53,427 nucleotides of DNA from an uncultured Erythrobacter sp. (lineage in GTDB: Bacteria > Pseudomonadota > Alphaproteobacteria > Sphingomonadales > Sphingomonadaceae): the NCBI GenBank assembly GCA_937899785.1, contig CALCCG010000105.1:1-53427 (forward strand), written 5' to 3'. Positions within the stretch are counted from its first letter, which is position 1. Each line of letters begins with the position of its first letter. Made by a program: the position numbers and the translations under genes. Shown piece after piece: positions 26,089 through 34,567 of this stretch. The notes beneath the pieces are model-generated. The model ran no database searches. It saw nothing but the letters and a program-made list of their open reading frames with translations, and was not told where the DNA came from.

Positions 26089-28476
26089 TCAGGCGGTTTG
26101 GGTTTTGTCGTCAAGCGGTAGGCGACGGCCGCTGGCGCCGATCATCGGTAGCGTGCGGATGCGTGTTCCCGTCGCGGCGAAAATCGCGTTCGCCAGCGCC
26201 GGCGCGGCAGGAGGTGTCCCCGGTTCGCCGACCCCAGCGGGGGGCTTGTTAGAGCGGATGATTTCCACTTCGAACGCGCGTGGAGCCTCGGCCATTTTCA
26301 TCAAACGCCAGCTGGGGAAATTGTCCTGAACGATCGCCCCGTTTTTGGCGGTGATTTCGCCATACAGCGCGTTGGAGAGGCCATAGATCGTCCCCCCTTC
26401 CATCTGCGCGCGCACATGTTTTGGATTGATCACCGTACCCGCGTCCAGCGCGACCCAGATGCCTGGGATTTTCAGTGTGCCGTCTTTAGCAACGGACACC
26501 TCAACCACGGTCGCGACATAGGCAAGAAACGAACGGTGCACGGCGACGCCAAGGCCTGATCCTTCGGGCAGATCGCGGCCCCAATTGGCCATTGTAGCGG
26601 CTTTCTCAACCGCCGCTTTGAGCCGCGCTGTTTCGATCGGGTACTCTTCGGGATCGCCGCCGTAATTGCCATATTCCGCGCCCTCGGAAACCGGGTCAAT
26701 ACCGCGATCGGGCCCGATCAGCTCGAGCAGATGATCCGTTTGGTCCTTGCCCGCGGCATGGGCCAGTTCGCCCGCAAAACTCTGGACGGCAAAGGCGTGA
26801 AACACATTGCAGACCGAACGAAGCCAGCCGGTGCGCACATGGCCATTCGCTTCACCCGACTCGACCCTGAGAATAGGCATGGCAAACGGAACATCGGTCG
26901 CGCCAAGGCCGAGCTCACCGGCGCTGGGGCTGTTCACGCCATTGGCGAACGTTGAAGAGATTGAGGGGAAAGTCGTGCGGTGACGGTAGCTGGTGCAAGC
27001 GCCATTTGCATCAAGTCCCGCCTCAAGCTTTTGTGCGCTCACCGCGTGATAAAAGCCGTGCCGCACATCGTCTTCGCGGGTCCATGTCACCTTGACCGGC
27101 TTGCCGACCTCTTTGGCGAGCATGGCGGCTTCGATCATGAAATCGGGCTTGGATTTGCGGCCGAACGCGCCGCCAAGCCAAGTTGGCTTGACCGTGATGT
27201 TTTCCTTTTCGATGCCCAACACTTGCGCCAGCGTGTCGCGCGTCGCTTGCGGGTCCTGCACGCAGCCCCAACATTCGAGCGTCTCGCCGGTCCAGCGCGC
27301 GGTGCCAGACGGAGGCTCCATTGGCGATTGAGTGAGGTGTGGGGCGTAGTACTCCGCATCCACCTTAATGGCGGCATCTGCCAGCCCGGCCTCCACATCG
27401 CCGCGCGTGCGCCGCGTGGTGCCAGGACGGCGCGAGGCCGCTCTGAGGGCTTCGCCATAGTCTTCCGAATCGTAAGCCGCGTTCGGCCCATCACCCCAGG
27501 CAACCTTGAGGGCGTTGCGGCCCTGGATCGCCGCCCAGGTGTCTTTTGCGATGACAGCGACGCCTCCCATCGGCTGAAAGAGAGCCGGCGGTTTGGGATC
27601 AGGCAGGCGGACCGTTTGGAGGACTCCAGGCAATTCGAGAGCGGCACCGTCGTCGACAGAGCCCACTTTGCAAAAAACTAGCGGTGGGCGGGCGAGACCG
27701 GCGTAGACCATGTCCGGAACATCGACATCGATACCAAATTGCCCTTCACCACGTGTGATCATGGGGATTGTAAGCGATGAGACTTCCTGCCCAATAAAGC
27801 GCCAGTCCTCCGGCTCCTTGAGAGCAATCGCGTCTTCAGCGGGCACGGGCAGCTTCGCCGCGAGCTCAGCAAGGTTGCCGTACGACAAGGTCTCTCCGGT
27901 TTCGATGTTTCGAACGAGGCCCGCCTCGGCGTTGCATTGCGCAGGATCGACGTCCCAGAACATCGCCGCGGCTTCGGTTAGCATATGGCGCATCGCTGCA
28001 CCGGCGACTCGAAGACGGTGGAAGTTGTAGCGCACCGAGCGCGAGCCATCGGTGTTCTGATCCCCATACCGTTCGTGCCCCTCGGCCTGGACAATCGCAA
28101 CCGAGTCCCAGTCAGCTTCTAGTTCATCCGCCACAATCTGCGCCATCGAGGTCCAAACCTGCTGGCCCATTTCAGATCGGTGACAGGTGATCTTGACCGT
28201 GCCGTCTCCCTCTATGGCGATCCAAAGCGATGGTGTGGCGTCGCCGCCGGTTACTTGCGTCAACGGGCTGGCGCCAGGATCGCCCAAATTGAACTGGCTC
28301 GCATCTATCTCGGGCTCAACATAGGTGTCGCAGCCCGTTAGAGTGAGGCCCAAGACAAAGAGCCCCGAGCCGCCGACAAAGCCGCGCCGGCTGAGATTGG
28401 TTATAGACGCGCCCGCCCGCCTGGGCGGCACCGCCGTGCCATCCTCGGGAATGATTCCGATATCGCGAAGAAACAT
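26089..28476 (-). CDS. Xanthine dehydrogenase family molybdopterin-binding subunit (IorB-like)
   Basis: Large catalytic subunit of a molybdenum hydroxylase, 795 residues, closest in layout to isoquinoline 1-oxidoreductase beta and related aldehyde oxidases. The N-terminus has a twin-arginine signal SRRGFVGGSGLFVLGLTLTG followed directly by Cys (a lipobox). Molybdopterin-domain motifs include CHRSEMGQQVWTSMAQIVAD, LGGAFGRKSKPDFMIEAAML, LDAGTVINPKHVRAQMEGG and the C-terminal GVGEPGTPPAAPALANAIFA with the catalytic Glu region. The substrate is unknown. Co-transcribed with the 2Fe-2S subunit and a lipoprotein propeller; no cytochrome c subunit is nearby. Confidence 0.93.
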   Translation of the reverse strand: MFLRDIGIIPEDGTAVPPRRAGASITNLSRRGFVGGSGLFVLGLTLTGCDTYVEPEIDASQFNLGDPGASPLTQVTGGDATPSLWIAIEGDGTVKITCHRSEMGQQVWTSMAQIVADELEADWDSVAIVQAEGHERYGDQNTDGSRSVRYNFHRLRVAGAAMRHMLTEAAAMFWDVDPAQCNAEAGLVRNIETGETLSYGNLAELAAKLPVPAEDAIALKEPEDWRFIGQEVSSLTIPMITRGEGQFGIDVDVPDMVYAGLARPPLVFCKVGSVDDGAALELPGVLQTVRLPDPKPPALFQPMGGVAVIAKDTWAAIQGRNALKVAWGDGPNAAYDSEDYGEALRAASRRPGTTRRTRGDVEAGLADAAIKVDAEYYAPHLTQSPMEPPSGTARWTGETLECWGCVQDPQATRDTLAQVLGIEKENITVKPTWLGGAFGRKSKPDFMIEAAMLAKEVGKPVKVTWTREDDVRHGFYHAVSAQKLEAGLDANGACTSYRHRTTFPSISSTFANGVNSPSAGELGLGATDVPFAMPILRVESGEANGHVRTGWLRSVCNVFHAFAVQSFAGELAHAAGKDQTDHLLELIGPDRGIDPVSEGAEYGNYGGDPEEYPIETARLKAAVEKAATMANWGRDLPEGSGLGVAVHRSFLAYVATVVEVSVAKDGTLKIPGIWVALDAGTVINPKHVRAQMEGGTIYGLSNALYGEITAKNGAIVQDNFPSWRLMKMAEAPRAFEVEIIRSNKPPAGVGEPGTPPAAPALANAIFAATGTRIRTLPMIGASGRRLPLDDKTQTA

Positions 28477-28512
28477 GCGGCCTCCTGCTCCAGACCTATG
28501 AGATGTTCGTGG

Positions 28513-29523
28513 CTACTCGACCTCGGCCCCGGCTTGCGCCTCGGCTTCGATCGGAGCTTCGGCATCATCTTTAGCAGCAGTCCACCAATTGATCGACTCC
28601 ACATCGTGCGCCGAAGTCCAAATGCCCTCGGGTGAATAGCGAATGGCCCCGCTCCCTTCAGGACGTCCGACGCGAGCCAGGATCTCAGTCGTCTCGGCGT
28701 CGATCACAACGAAGGTTTGGTCGTCAGTGGTGCGCAGCCAGACCTTGCCATCGGCGGCGTCGATATCGCCATAGAGGAGGCTGTCACCAACCTTGGTGCG
28801 CGCAAGCACGTCGAGACTCTCAGGATCGACCTTGGCCACGGTGCCATCGCCTTGCTCCTGGACCCACACCGCGCCTTCACCCGCAGTGAGAAAGCCGGGC
28901 TGTTTGCCAAGATCAACCGTTCCGGTCACCGTGTTGGTCTCTGGATCGATGCGCTGCATCAGGTTCTTCTCGCTGGCGACGGCCCACAAGGCGCCTTCGC
29001 CAAAGGCCAGGAAGAACGTGCCGGGGACGACTTCGATCTCAGCTATGATTTCGTCGGTTTTGGGATCGATGCGCGAAATTTTCCCGTCCGCATCGGTCGG
29101 CACCCAAACAGAGCCTGCGCCCGCCACCACGTTGGTTTCGCCGCGCGGTTCGGCCAGGCCTGTATCAAGGATCGCTTCGATTTCAGCGGTTTCAGCGTTG
29201 ATCTTGTAGACTTTGAGCTCCGGGCAGCTCGCTTGCCAGATGAACCCCTCGGCTAAGGCCATAGTGCCGCAGGGACGAGGCATTTCCACGCTCGCAACCT
29301 TGCCTTGGGTCGACCATTTCTCAACCATGCCTTCTTCGCGGGAGGTCGCGTTGGTGGCCCAGACGTTGTCGCCATCGATCACCAGAAAGTCGACAAAGCC
29401 GGGCACCTTGATGACTTGCTCATCAAAAGCGAGCTTGCCCGGATCGGGTGGTGGCGGCTCGGACACGCAAGCGGCAACCGCCAAAAGCGGGCTAACAAGC
29501 GACAGAGCGTGCAGTCGGTTCAT
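28513..29523 (-). CDS. Lipoprotein with beta-propeller repeats (Vgb/SMP-30-like)
   Basis: A 336-residue predicted lipoprotein (start ATG 29523, GACGGGAG upstream; lipobox LLAVAAC). The mature part is a run of about 40-residue blade repeats such as GSVWVPTDADGKISRIDPKT, FGEGALWAVASEKNLMQRID and GEGAVWVQEQGDGTVAKVDP, typical of seven-bladed propellers like virginiamycin B lyase or YncE. Catalysis is not implied. It is the first gene of the operon with the molybdenum hydroxylase (36-nt gap), so it may hold or feed that enzyme at the membrane. Divergent from the guanidine/urea operon. Confidence 0.82.
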   Translation of the reverse strand: MNRLHALSLVSPLLAVAACVSEPPPPDPGKLAFDEQVIKVPGFVDFLVIDGDNVWATNATSREEGMVEKWSTQGKVASVEMPRPCGTMALAEGFIWQASCPELKVYKINAETAEIEAILDTGLAEPRGETNVVAGAGSVWVPTDADGKISRIDPKTDEIIAEIEVVPGTFFLAFGEGALWAVASEKNLMQRIDPETNTVTGTVDLGKQPGFLTAGEGAVWVQEQGDGTVAKVDPESLDVLARTKVGDSLLYGDIDAADGKVWLRTTDDQTFVVIDAETTEILARVGRPEGSGAIRYSPEGIWTSAHDVESINWWTAAKDDAEAPIEAEAQAGAEVE

Positions 29524-29616
29524 ACAAAAACTCCCGTCAAGATCGCCGCGATCGCGGCGCTTTCGCCCCTCTCGACACGCCCTCCCAGACGGTTTCGTTT
29601 GCTTGCGCGCTATCCC

Positions 29617-29646
29617 TTGCGCGCGTTCACGCAACATATGGATAAT
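29617..29646 (+). promoter_or_regulatory. Predicted promoter of the guanidine/urea operon
   Basis: TTGCGC (29617-29622), an 18-nt spacer and GATAAT (29641-29646) form a sigma70-like promoter 84 nt upstream of the binding-protein start. The -10 element overlaps the left arm of the inverted repeat at 29643-29668. Confidence 0.5.
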
Positions 29647-29668
29647 ACCAGTAATGACAACGGTAATA
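29643..29668. promoter_or_regulatory. Candidate NikR-like operator A
   Basis: TAATAC-N14-GTAATA, total 26 bp, an inverted repeat with one arm mismatch. It covers the predicted -10 element and start site of the nine-gene operon, a typical repressor position. The same architecture recurs at 32482-32507. Known NikR sites in other bacteria also have widely spaced arms (25-28 bp overall). Confidence 0.55.
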
Positions 29669-29729
29669 ATTTTGCGATGGACACGCGCGTGAATTGCGGC
29701 AATGTTGCACCTGCGAAAGGAAACGATTC

Positions 29730-30815
29730 ATGGTCACTGGGCTTCGCCGCATCGGAAATCTCGCGGCAATGGCGTGTGCGCTGGTGCTGGCTTCGTGTTC
29801 TGGCGGTCCTGAAGAAGCCGCAGCCGAGCGAACCACATTTAGCATTGGCTGGTCGATTTACGCCGGTTGGATGCCATGGCCCTACGCCGACCAATCTGGG
29901 ATCGTCGACAAGTGGGAAGAGAAATACGGCATTGAGATCAACTTCGTTCAGGTGAACGATTACGTCGAATCGGTGAACCAATACACGGCCGGCCAGTTGG
30001 ACGGTGTGACGGTTGCCAATATGGATGCCCTTACGATCCCGGCCGCTGGCGGCAAGGACACAAGCGCAATTATCGTCGGCGACTATTCCAACGGGAATGA
30101 TGGAATTTTGCTCAAAGGCGCGGACAGTGTCGACGCGCTGAAAGGGCAAAGCGTCAATCTTGTCGAGCTCTCCGTATCGCACTACTTGCTGGCTCGCGCG
30201 CTTGAGAGCGCTGATTTGGTTATGACCGATGTTAAGACGGTCAACACCTCGGATGCAGACATTGCCGGTGCCTTTACCTCGCCCGATGTTGCCGCTGCGG
30301 TGGCGTGGAACCCGCAACTGACAACGATGAAAGAGGCGGATGGCGCCAGCCTGATATTCAGTTCCGCGGACATTCCGGGCGAGATCGTCGATTTGTTGGT
30401 CGTCGACACGGCGCTCATCAAGGCCAATCCAAAGCTGGGCAAGGCGCTCGCCGGCATCTGGTATGAGACTATGACGCTGATGCAGCAGGAGAGCGAAGAA
30501 GGTCAGGCCGCACGAGCGGCGATGGCGGCTTTGGCGGGTACGACAACAGAGCTGTTCGAGGGACAGCTTGCGACGACGTATCTTTACGCTGATCCGACGT
30601 CAGCGGTCGCGGCAACGTCGGACGAAGCGCTTATCGAGACGATGACCCGCGTGCGCGACTTCAGTTTCTCGCAAGGGTTGTTTGGTCAGGGAGCCAGCTC
30701 GGCTGAGGCCATTGGTATGAGCTTTCCAGGTGGAAAGACGCTTGGGGACAAGAGCAACATCACGCTGCGTTTTGATGCGACCTACATGCAGATGGCCGCA
30801 GACGGCGCACTGTAA
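29730..30815 (+). CDS. ABC transporter substrate-binding lipoprotein (urea/guanidine type)
   Basis: Captures the substrate for the adjacent ABC transporter, 361 residues. ATG 29730 has GAAAGGAAA upstream. The signal peptide ends at lipobox LASC, then comes SGGPEEAAAE as linker. The mature part resembles the taurine/nitrate/thiamine-type binding proteins annotated as putative urea ABC transporter binding protein: FSIGWSIYAGWMPWPYADQ, KYGIEINFVQVNDYVESVNQ and TVANMDALTIPAAGGKDTSA. Genes downstream hydrolyse guanidine or urea, so the ligand is probably guanidine or a relative. First gene of the operon. Confidence 0.88.
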   Translation: MVTGLRRIGNLAAMACALVLASCSGGPEEAAAERTTFSIGWSIYAGWMPWPYADQSGIVDKWEEKYGIEINFVQVNDYVESVNQYTAGQLDGVTVANMDALTIPAAGGKDTSAIIVGDYSNGNDGILLKGADSVDALKGQSVNLVELSVSHYLLARALESADLVMTDVKTVNTSDADIAGAFTSPDVAAAVAWNPQLTTMKEADGASLIFSSADIPGEIVDLLVVDTALIKANPKLGKALAGIWYETMTLMQQESEEGQAARAAMAALAGTTTELFEGQLATTYLYADPTSAVAATSDEALIETMTRVRDFSFSQGLFGQGASSAEAIGMSFPGGKTLGDKSNITLRFDATYMQMAADGAL

Positions 30816-30857
30816 TCACAACCGGCCTGGGCTGGCCGGTACTGCGATAGGAGGCCT

Positions 30858-31685
30858 ATGAGCTGGCTTAAGGGCCAATCGTGGCAAGGCTATGTGAAAG
30901 GCAACAAGGCGCTGCTTGGCCTTTTGCCTATCATTGCGCTGGCGCTTCTCTATCTCGTGGTCGCAGCGGACAGAAACGCGATCAACCCGAACGAAAAGAT
31001 CCTGCCTTTGCCATCGGCTATGGTGGAGGCCATGTGGGGTCTGGTTTTCGAGCGTGACCAGCTTTCCGGTCGATATCTGTTCTGGTCCGACACTATGGCA
31101 AGCCTTCAGCGATTAGGACTTGGTTTGCTGATCTCGACGCTTGCTGCGTTGATCGTTGGGCTGCTTTTAGGCGTCTTGCCGACTTTTCGTGCAACGTTTG
31201 GCATGACGGTCACAAGCGTTGCAGTCATTCCGCCGATCGCTCTGTTGCCTATTCTGTTTATTGTTTTTGGCCTTGGCGAGACGGCCAAGGTCGCGTTGAT
31301 CGTTGTTGGAATTGCCCCATTTATGGTTCGCGATCTGGCGGCCTATATCGCGGCGCTCCCACGCGAGCAGATTGTAAAAGCGCAAACCTTGGGGGCGAGC
31401 ACCTGGCAGTTGATGCTCCGCTTCGCGCTACCGCAGGCCATGCCGCGTCTTATCCAGGCGCTGCGTCTCTCGCTCGGTCCGGCCTGGGTGTTCCTTATCT
31501 CGGCGGAGGCGATCGCGTCTGATGTGGGTCTGGGTTATCGTATCTTTCTGGTGCGCCGTTACCTCGCCATGGATGTTATCCTGCCTTACGTTGCTTGGAT
31601 CGCGATCCTAGCGGCGACGATCGACTGGTTGCTCGCCGCAGGCAGTCGCCGACTCTACCCCTGGGCACACGGGAGCGGTCATTGA
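30858..31685 (+). CDS. ABC transporter permease
   Basis: Membrane channel of the importer, 275 residues with about six helices (LLGLLPIIALALLYLVVAA near residue 20, ISTLAALIVGLLLGVLPTF, VAVIPPIALLPILFIVFGLG). The BPD_transp_1 EAA loop is seen in VKAQTLGASTWQLMLRFALP. A strong site AGGAGG precedes ATG 30858. The stop overlaps the start of the ATPase gene by four bases. Confidence 0.92.
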   Translation: MSWLKGQSWQGYVKGNKALLGLLPIIALALLYLVVAADRNAINPNEKILPLPSAMVEAMWGLVFERDQLSGRYLFWSDTMASLQRLGLGLLISTLAALIVGLLLGVLPTFRATFGMTVTSVAVIPPIALLPILFIVFGLGETAKVALIVVGIAPFMVRDLAAYIAALPREQIVKAQTLGASTWQLMLRFALPQAMPRLIQALRLSLGPAWVFLISAEAIASDVGLGYRIFLVRRYLAMDVILPYVAWIAILAATIDWLLAAGSRRLYPWAHGSGH

Positions 31686-32512
31686 GCGCGGCCCTCTCTT
31701 TGCGCAATGTCTGGGTCGAATACGGCGACAAGATCGTACTCGAGCGTGTCAATCTGGAGATCGAAGAAGGCGCGTTTGTCTCCGTGGTCGGTCCGTCGGG
31801 CGCGGGAAAAAGCAGCCTCCTGCGGCTCGTCCTTGGACAAGATGCACCCTCTCGCGGCACCATTACGCTGGATGGCGAACCCCTGAAGGCCCAATGCACG
31901 CCCGAGCGGGGAGTCGTCTTTCAGCGCTATTCCGTGTTCGCACACCTTACGGTTTTGGGAAACACGATCTTCGGGCTGGAGTGCGAGCAGGCCCCTCTCA
32001 CCGGTCGTTTGTTTGGAGCGCGGCGCCGCGCTGCGGCGGAGGTCGCGCACGAAATGCTCGAAGCCGTTGGCCTTGGCGACGCGTTGGATCTATATCCGGC
32101 GCAGATGTCGGGTGGCATGCAACAGCGTCTTGCCATAGCGCAGGCGCTGATCAAGCGGCCGCGTATCCTGCTTCTTGATGAGCCATTTGGCGCGCTTGAC
32201 CCTGGCATTCGGGCGGACATGCACACGCTTATTACCCGGCTCTGGCGCGAGCGTTCGCTCACGATCCTGATGGTAACGCATGATATACAGGAGGCCTTTT
32301 CGCTGGGCACACGAGTGCTTACTCTCGACAAGTCGCGGGTCGATCCGCACGCGCCCAACCGCTTTGGGGCGACCGTGGTCTACGACCTGTCGCTTGAGCG
32401 CCGACTGGCGCGCGAGGCTGAACTGGCCTCGGCCGTGCAAGTTGACGAAACACAGGCGAGAGAGCTTATCTCCGATTCTAGTATTACGATTGACACAATA
32501 AGTAATAAATGA
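31682..32512 (+). CDS. ABC transporter ATP-binding protein
   Basis: ATPase of the importer, 276 residues. The start is taken at TTG 31682 (LSAALSLRNVWVEYGD), whose TTGA overlaps the permease TGA, with GGGAG upstream; a longer frame from 31595 would lie inside the permease gene. Motifs are Walker A VGPSGAGKSSLLRL, signature MSGGMQQRLAIAQALIKRP, Walker B ILLLDEPFGALDPG and the H-loop MVTHDIQEAF. The last codons overlap the candidate operator before the NikR-like gene. Confidence 0.92.
   Translation: MSAALSLRNVWVEYGDKIVLERVNLEIEEGAFVSVVGPSGAGKSSLLRLVLGQDAPSRGTITLDGEPLKAQCTPERGVVFQRYSVFAHLTVLGNTIFGLECEQAPLTGRLFGARRRAAAEVAHEMLEAVGLGDALDLYPAQMSGGMQQRLAIAQALIKRPRILLLDEPFGALDPGIRADMHTLITRLWRERSLTILMVTHDIQEAFSLGTRVLTLDKSRVDPHAPNRFGATVVYDLSLERRLAREAELASAVQVDETQARELISDSSITIDTISNK
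32482..32507. promoter_or_regulatory. Candidate NikR-like operator B
   Basis: TATTAC-N14-GTAATA, perfect 6-bp arms, 26 bp in all. It lies in the last codons of the ATPase gene, 19 nt before the start of the NikR-like regulator. TTGACA occurs inside the spacer (32490-32495), so an internal promoter could be controlled here. It shares spacing and arms with site A. Confidence 0.55.
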
Positions 32513-32526
32513 GAGGAAAACCCCCC

Positions 32527-33021
32527 ATGTCAGCCGATCCTGCCAGCCTTGCCCGGCTCAGTATGAGCCTCCCTTCCGACCTGTTGCGTCACCTCGACGT
32601 CATGGTCGAGGAACGTGACATGCCTTCGCGCTCGCAAATGATCGCGCAGCTTATCCGGCACGCCGTGGCCGAGCACCAGGCGCTTGCCCATCCCGAAGAG
32701 ATGCTCGCCGGAACGATCACGCTGGTTTATCGCGGCGATCAGGGCGGGGTGCGCCAGCAGCTTGCAAACAAGCAGCAGCAATATCTCAAGGAGGTGATCT
32801 CCTCGCAGCATGTCTTCCTCGAGAACGACCAGTCTCTCGAAGTGCTCCTGGTGCAAGGCCCGGCCAAGCGACTGGAAGAATTGTGCGACGCGCTGCGCAG
32901 TGTTCGTGGCGTGCGGCAATTGCAGCTTGTCACGACCACGTCTCTGCTCCCGCCTCTTCACGAACAAGGGGATGAAGAGGAAAGCGTCGACGAAAGCCCC
33001 GCGAAGGGTGTTGCCGCGTGA
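32527..33021 (+). CDS. NikR-like ribbon-helix-helix regulator lacking the nickel ligands
   Basis: A 164-residue protein with the NikR layout. An N-terminal ribbon-helix-helix (ARLSMSLPSDLLRHLDVMVE, then RSQMIAQLIRHAVAEH) is followed by an ACT-like domain (GTITLVYRGDQGGVRQQLAN, QSLEVLLVQGPAKRLEELCD, VRGVRQLQLVTTTSL). Aligned to E. coli NikR, His76, His89 and Cys95 correspond to Gln84, Phe97 and Ser103; only His87 is kept (His95). High-affinity Ni binding is therefore unlikely. ATG 32527 is preferred (GAGAGG upstream) over ATG 32509, which overlaps the ATPase stop. Encoded inside the operon, so probably its regulator; the effector is unknown. Confidence 0.87.
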   Translation: MSADPASLARLSMSLPSDLLRHLDVMVEERDMPSRSQMIAQLIRHAVAEHQALAHPEEMLAGTITLVYRGDQGGVRQQLANKQQQYLKEVISSQHVFLENDQSLEVLLVQGPAKRLEELCDALRSVRGVRQLQLVTTTSLLPPLHEQGDEEESVDESPAKGVAA

Positions 33022-33860
33022 CACAGCCAACGCTCGCTGATCCGATTGCCGCCAAGGAGCACGCTCGCTCGCTTGGCAGCACGGTTGTCGAGTCCATGCC
33101 GATCCTTCCGCCGCGCGCGGATGACCTTCCTGACACAGTCTCTCAAGACGATCTGATCTGGGAAGAGACCATCGCTGCCGGCGGCTACGCGATCCGTCGG
33201 ATCAATCGCGGAGGGCGGCTGCGCCTGATTGATCTTCAAGGCGACGCTTGTGCGAGTTTCCAGATCTTCAACGCCGAAATGCCCACCGAACGGCTTAACA
33301 TCGCCGACACGGCGAAAGTTCAGTGGAACGGTTATTTCGGCGTGGGCGAGGGCAAAGCCCGGATGTTCCTGTCGGACATGGGCCGGGTGCTGATGAGCAT
33401 CCTTGAGGACACAGCGGGCACTCATGACGGCTTTTGCGGCGCCTCGAATGAGGCGCTGAGCAGCGCCAAATACGGTGTTGGCGAGAAAAAGGGGCGCTAC
33501 TTCCTCAACACGCGCGACCGTTTCCTGCTGGGCGTGGGTAAGCATGGGCTGAGCCGAAAGGACGTCCACCCCTGCATCAACCTGTTCAAAGGCGTGATCA
33601 TCGAAGAAGACGGTGCGATCACCCCGCAAATCGGCCCGTTTGAAGCCGGGCGCGAAGTGATCCTGCGCGCCGAGATGGACCTGATGTTGGTGATCGCCAA
33701 TTGCCCACACGTGATGGACCCGCGCACCGAGTGGACCTCCACCCCGCTGCGCGCCACCGCGTGGCGTGGCCCCACCGCGCCGCAAGACGATCCCGTGCGC
33801 AACAGCACGCCCGAGGCGTATCGCGCCTTCCTCAACGTCGACGACTACTACCGTCGCTAA
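33018..33860 (+). CDS. Urea amidolyase-associated protein 1 (DUF1989), likely carboxyguanidine deiminase subunit
   Basis: A 280-residue DUF1989 protein. Motifs are GGRLRLIDLQGDACASFQIF, LNIADTAKVQW and THDGFCGASNEALSS, with the late NCPHVMDPRTEW block. Proteins of this pair (UAAP1/UAAP2), once linked to urea, are established as the two subunits of carboxyguanidine deiminase (CgdAB), which turns carboxyguanidine into allophanate and ammonia. The start is GTG 33018 overlapping the regulator stop by four bases. The second subunit follows 19 nt downstream. Confidence 0.88.
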   Translation: MTQPTLADPIAAKEHARSLGSTVVESMPILPPRADDLPDTVSQDDLIWEETIAAGGYAIRRINRGGRLRLIDLQGDACASFQIFNAEMPTERLNIADTAKVQWNGYFGVGEGKARMFLSDMGRVLMSILEDTAGTHDGFCGASNEALSSAKYGVGEKKGRYFLNTRDRFLLGVGKHGLSRKDVHPCINLFKGVIIEEDGAITPQIGPFEAGREVILRAEMDLMLVIANCPHVMDPRTEWTSTPLRATAWRGPTAPQDDPVRNSTPEAYRAFLNVDDYYRR

Positions 33861-33879
33861 CCACAAGGAGTGCGCTATC

Positions 33880-34545
33880 GTGACGACCGACACCCTTATC
33901 CCAGACACATCCGTCGATGACAAAGCCCTCGAAGGCCTGTCCGGCGAGGTCATCTATGACGAACAAGTGGCCGCGCGCCATTTCTGGGTGCACGCGGTCA
34001 AGAAAGGCCAGACGCTGCGCATCGTCGATTTGGAGGGCAACCAGGCGGTCGACCTGCTGATCTATTCCGAGGAAGACGACACCGAACGCTACAGCGCGCA
34101 AGATACGGTCGCGGCGCAAGGCAATCTGTTTCTGCGCGAAGGGGCGGTGCTGCGCTCCAACGAAGGGCGTCCGATGATGACCATCACCGGCACGCCGGTC
34201 GCCTATCACGACACGATCGGCGGGGCGTGTTCGGTGGAATCGAACGCGCTGCGTTACGGGCATTTCACCAAGTCCCAGCACGCCTGCGTCGAGAACTATC
34301 TGAAGGCCAGCCTGCCCGAAGGCCGGACCAAGCGCGATCTTGTTTCCAACATCAACTTCTTCATGAACGTGCCCGTGATGGAAGACGGGTCTTTGGGCAT
34401 CGTGGATGGCATCTCGGCCGCCGGCCTCACCGTTGATGTGCGCGCCGAGATGGACACGGTCGTGCTGGTCTCAAACTGCCCGCAGATCAACAATCCCTGC
34501 AACGGTTTCAACCCCACGCCCGTGCGTATGATCATAACCAAGTAA
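33880..34545 (+). CDS. Urea amidolyase-associated protein 2 (DUF1989), likely carboxyguanidine deiminase subunit
   Basis: A 221-residue partner of the preceding protein. DUF1989 features include GQTLRIVDLEGNQAVDLLIY, ERYSAQDTVAAQGNLFL, YHDTIGGACSVESNALRYG and VLVSNCPQINNPCNGFNPTP. GTG 33880 is chosen because AAGGAG lies 9 nt upstream; a longer frame begins inside the first subunit gene. Expected to form the heteromeric deiminase with it. The carboxylase gene starts 22 nt later. Confidence 0.9.
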   Translation: MTTDTLIPDTSVDDKALEGLSGEVIYDEQVAARHFWVHAVKKGQTLRIVDLEGNQAVDLLIYSEEDDTERYSAQDTVAAQGNLFLREGAVLRSNEGRPMMTITGTPVAYHDTIGGACSVESNALRYGHFTKSQHACVENYLKASLPEGRTKRDLVSNINFFMNVPVMEDGSLGIVDGISAAGLTVDVRAEMDTVVLVSNCPQINNPCNGFNPTPVRMIITK

Positions 34546-34567
34546 GCGGGTCGCAAACCTCTCCCAT

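Noticed and set aside
29524..29729. Guanidine riboswitch before the transporter operon
   Set aside because: Looked for the guanidine-I conserved core and for paired hairpins with ACGR loops. Neither was found by eye, so no riboswitch is annotated; a covariance search would be decisive.
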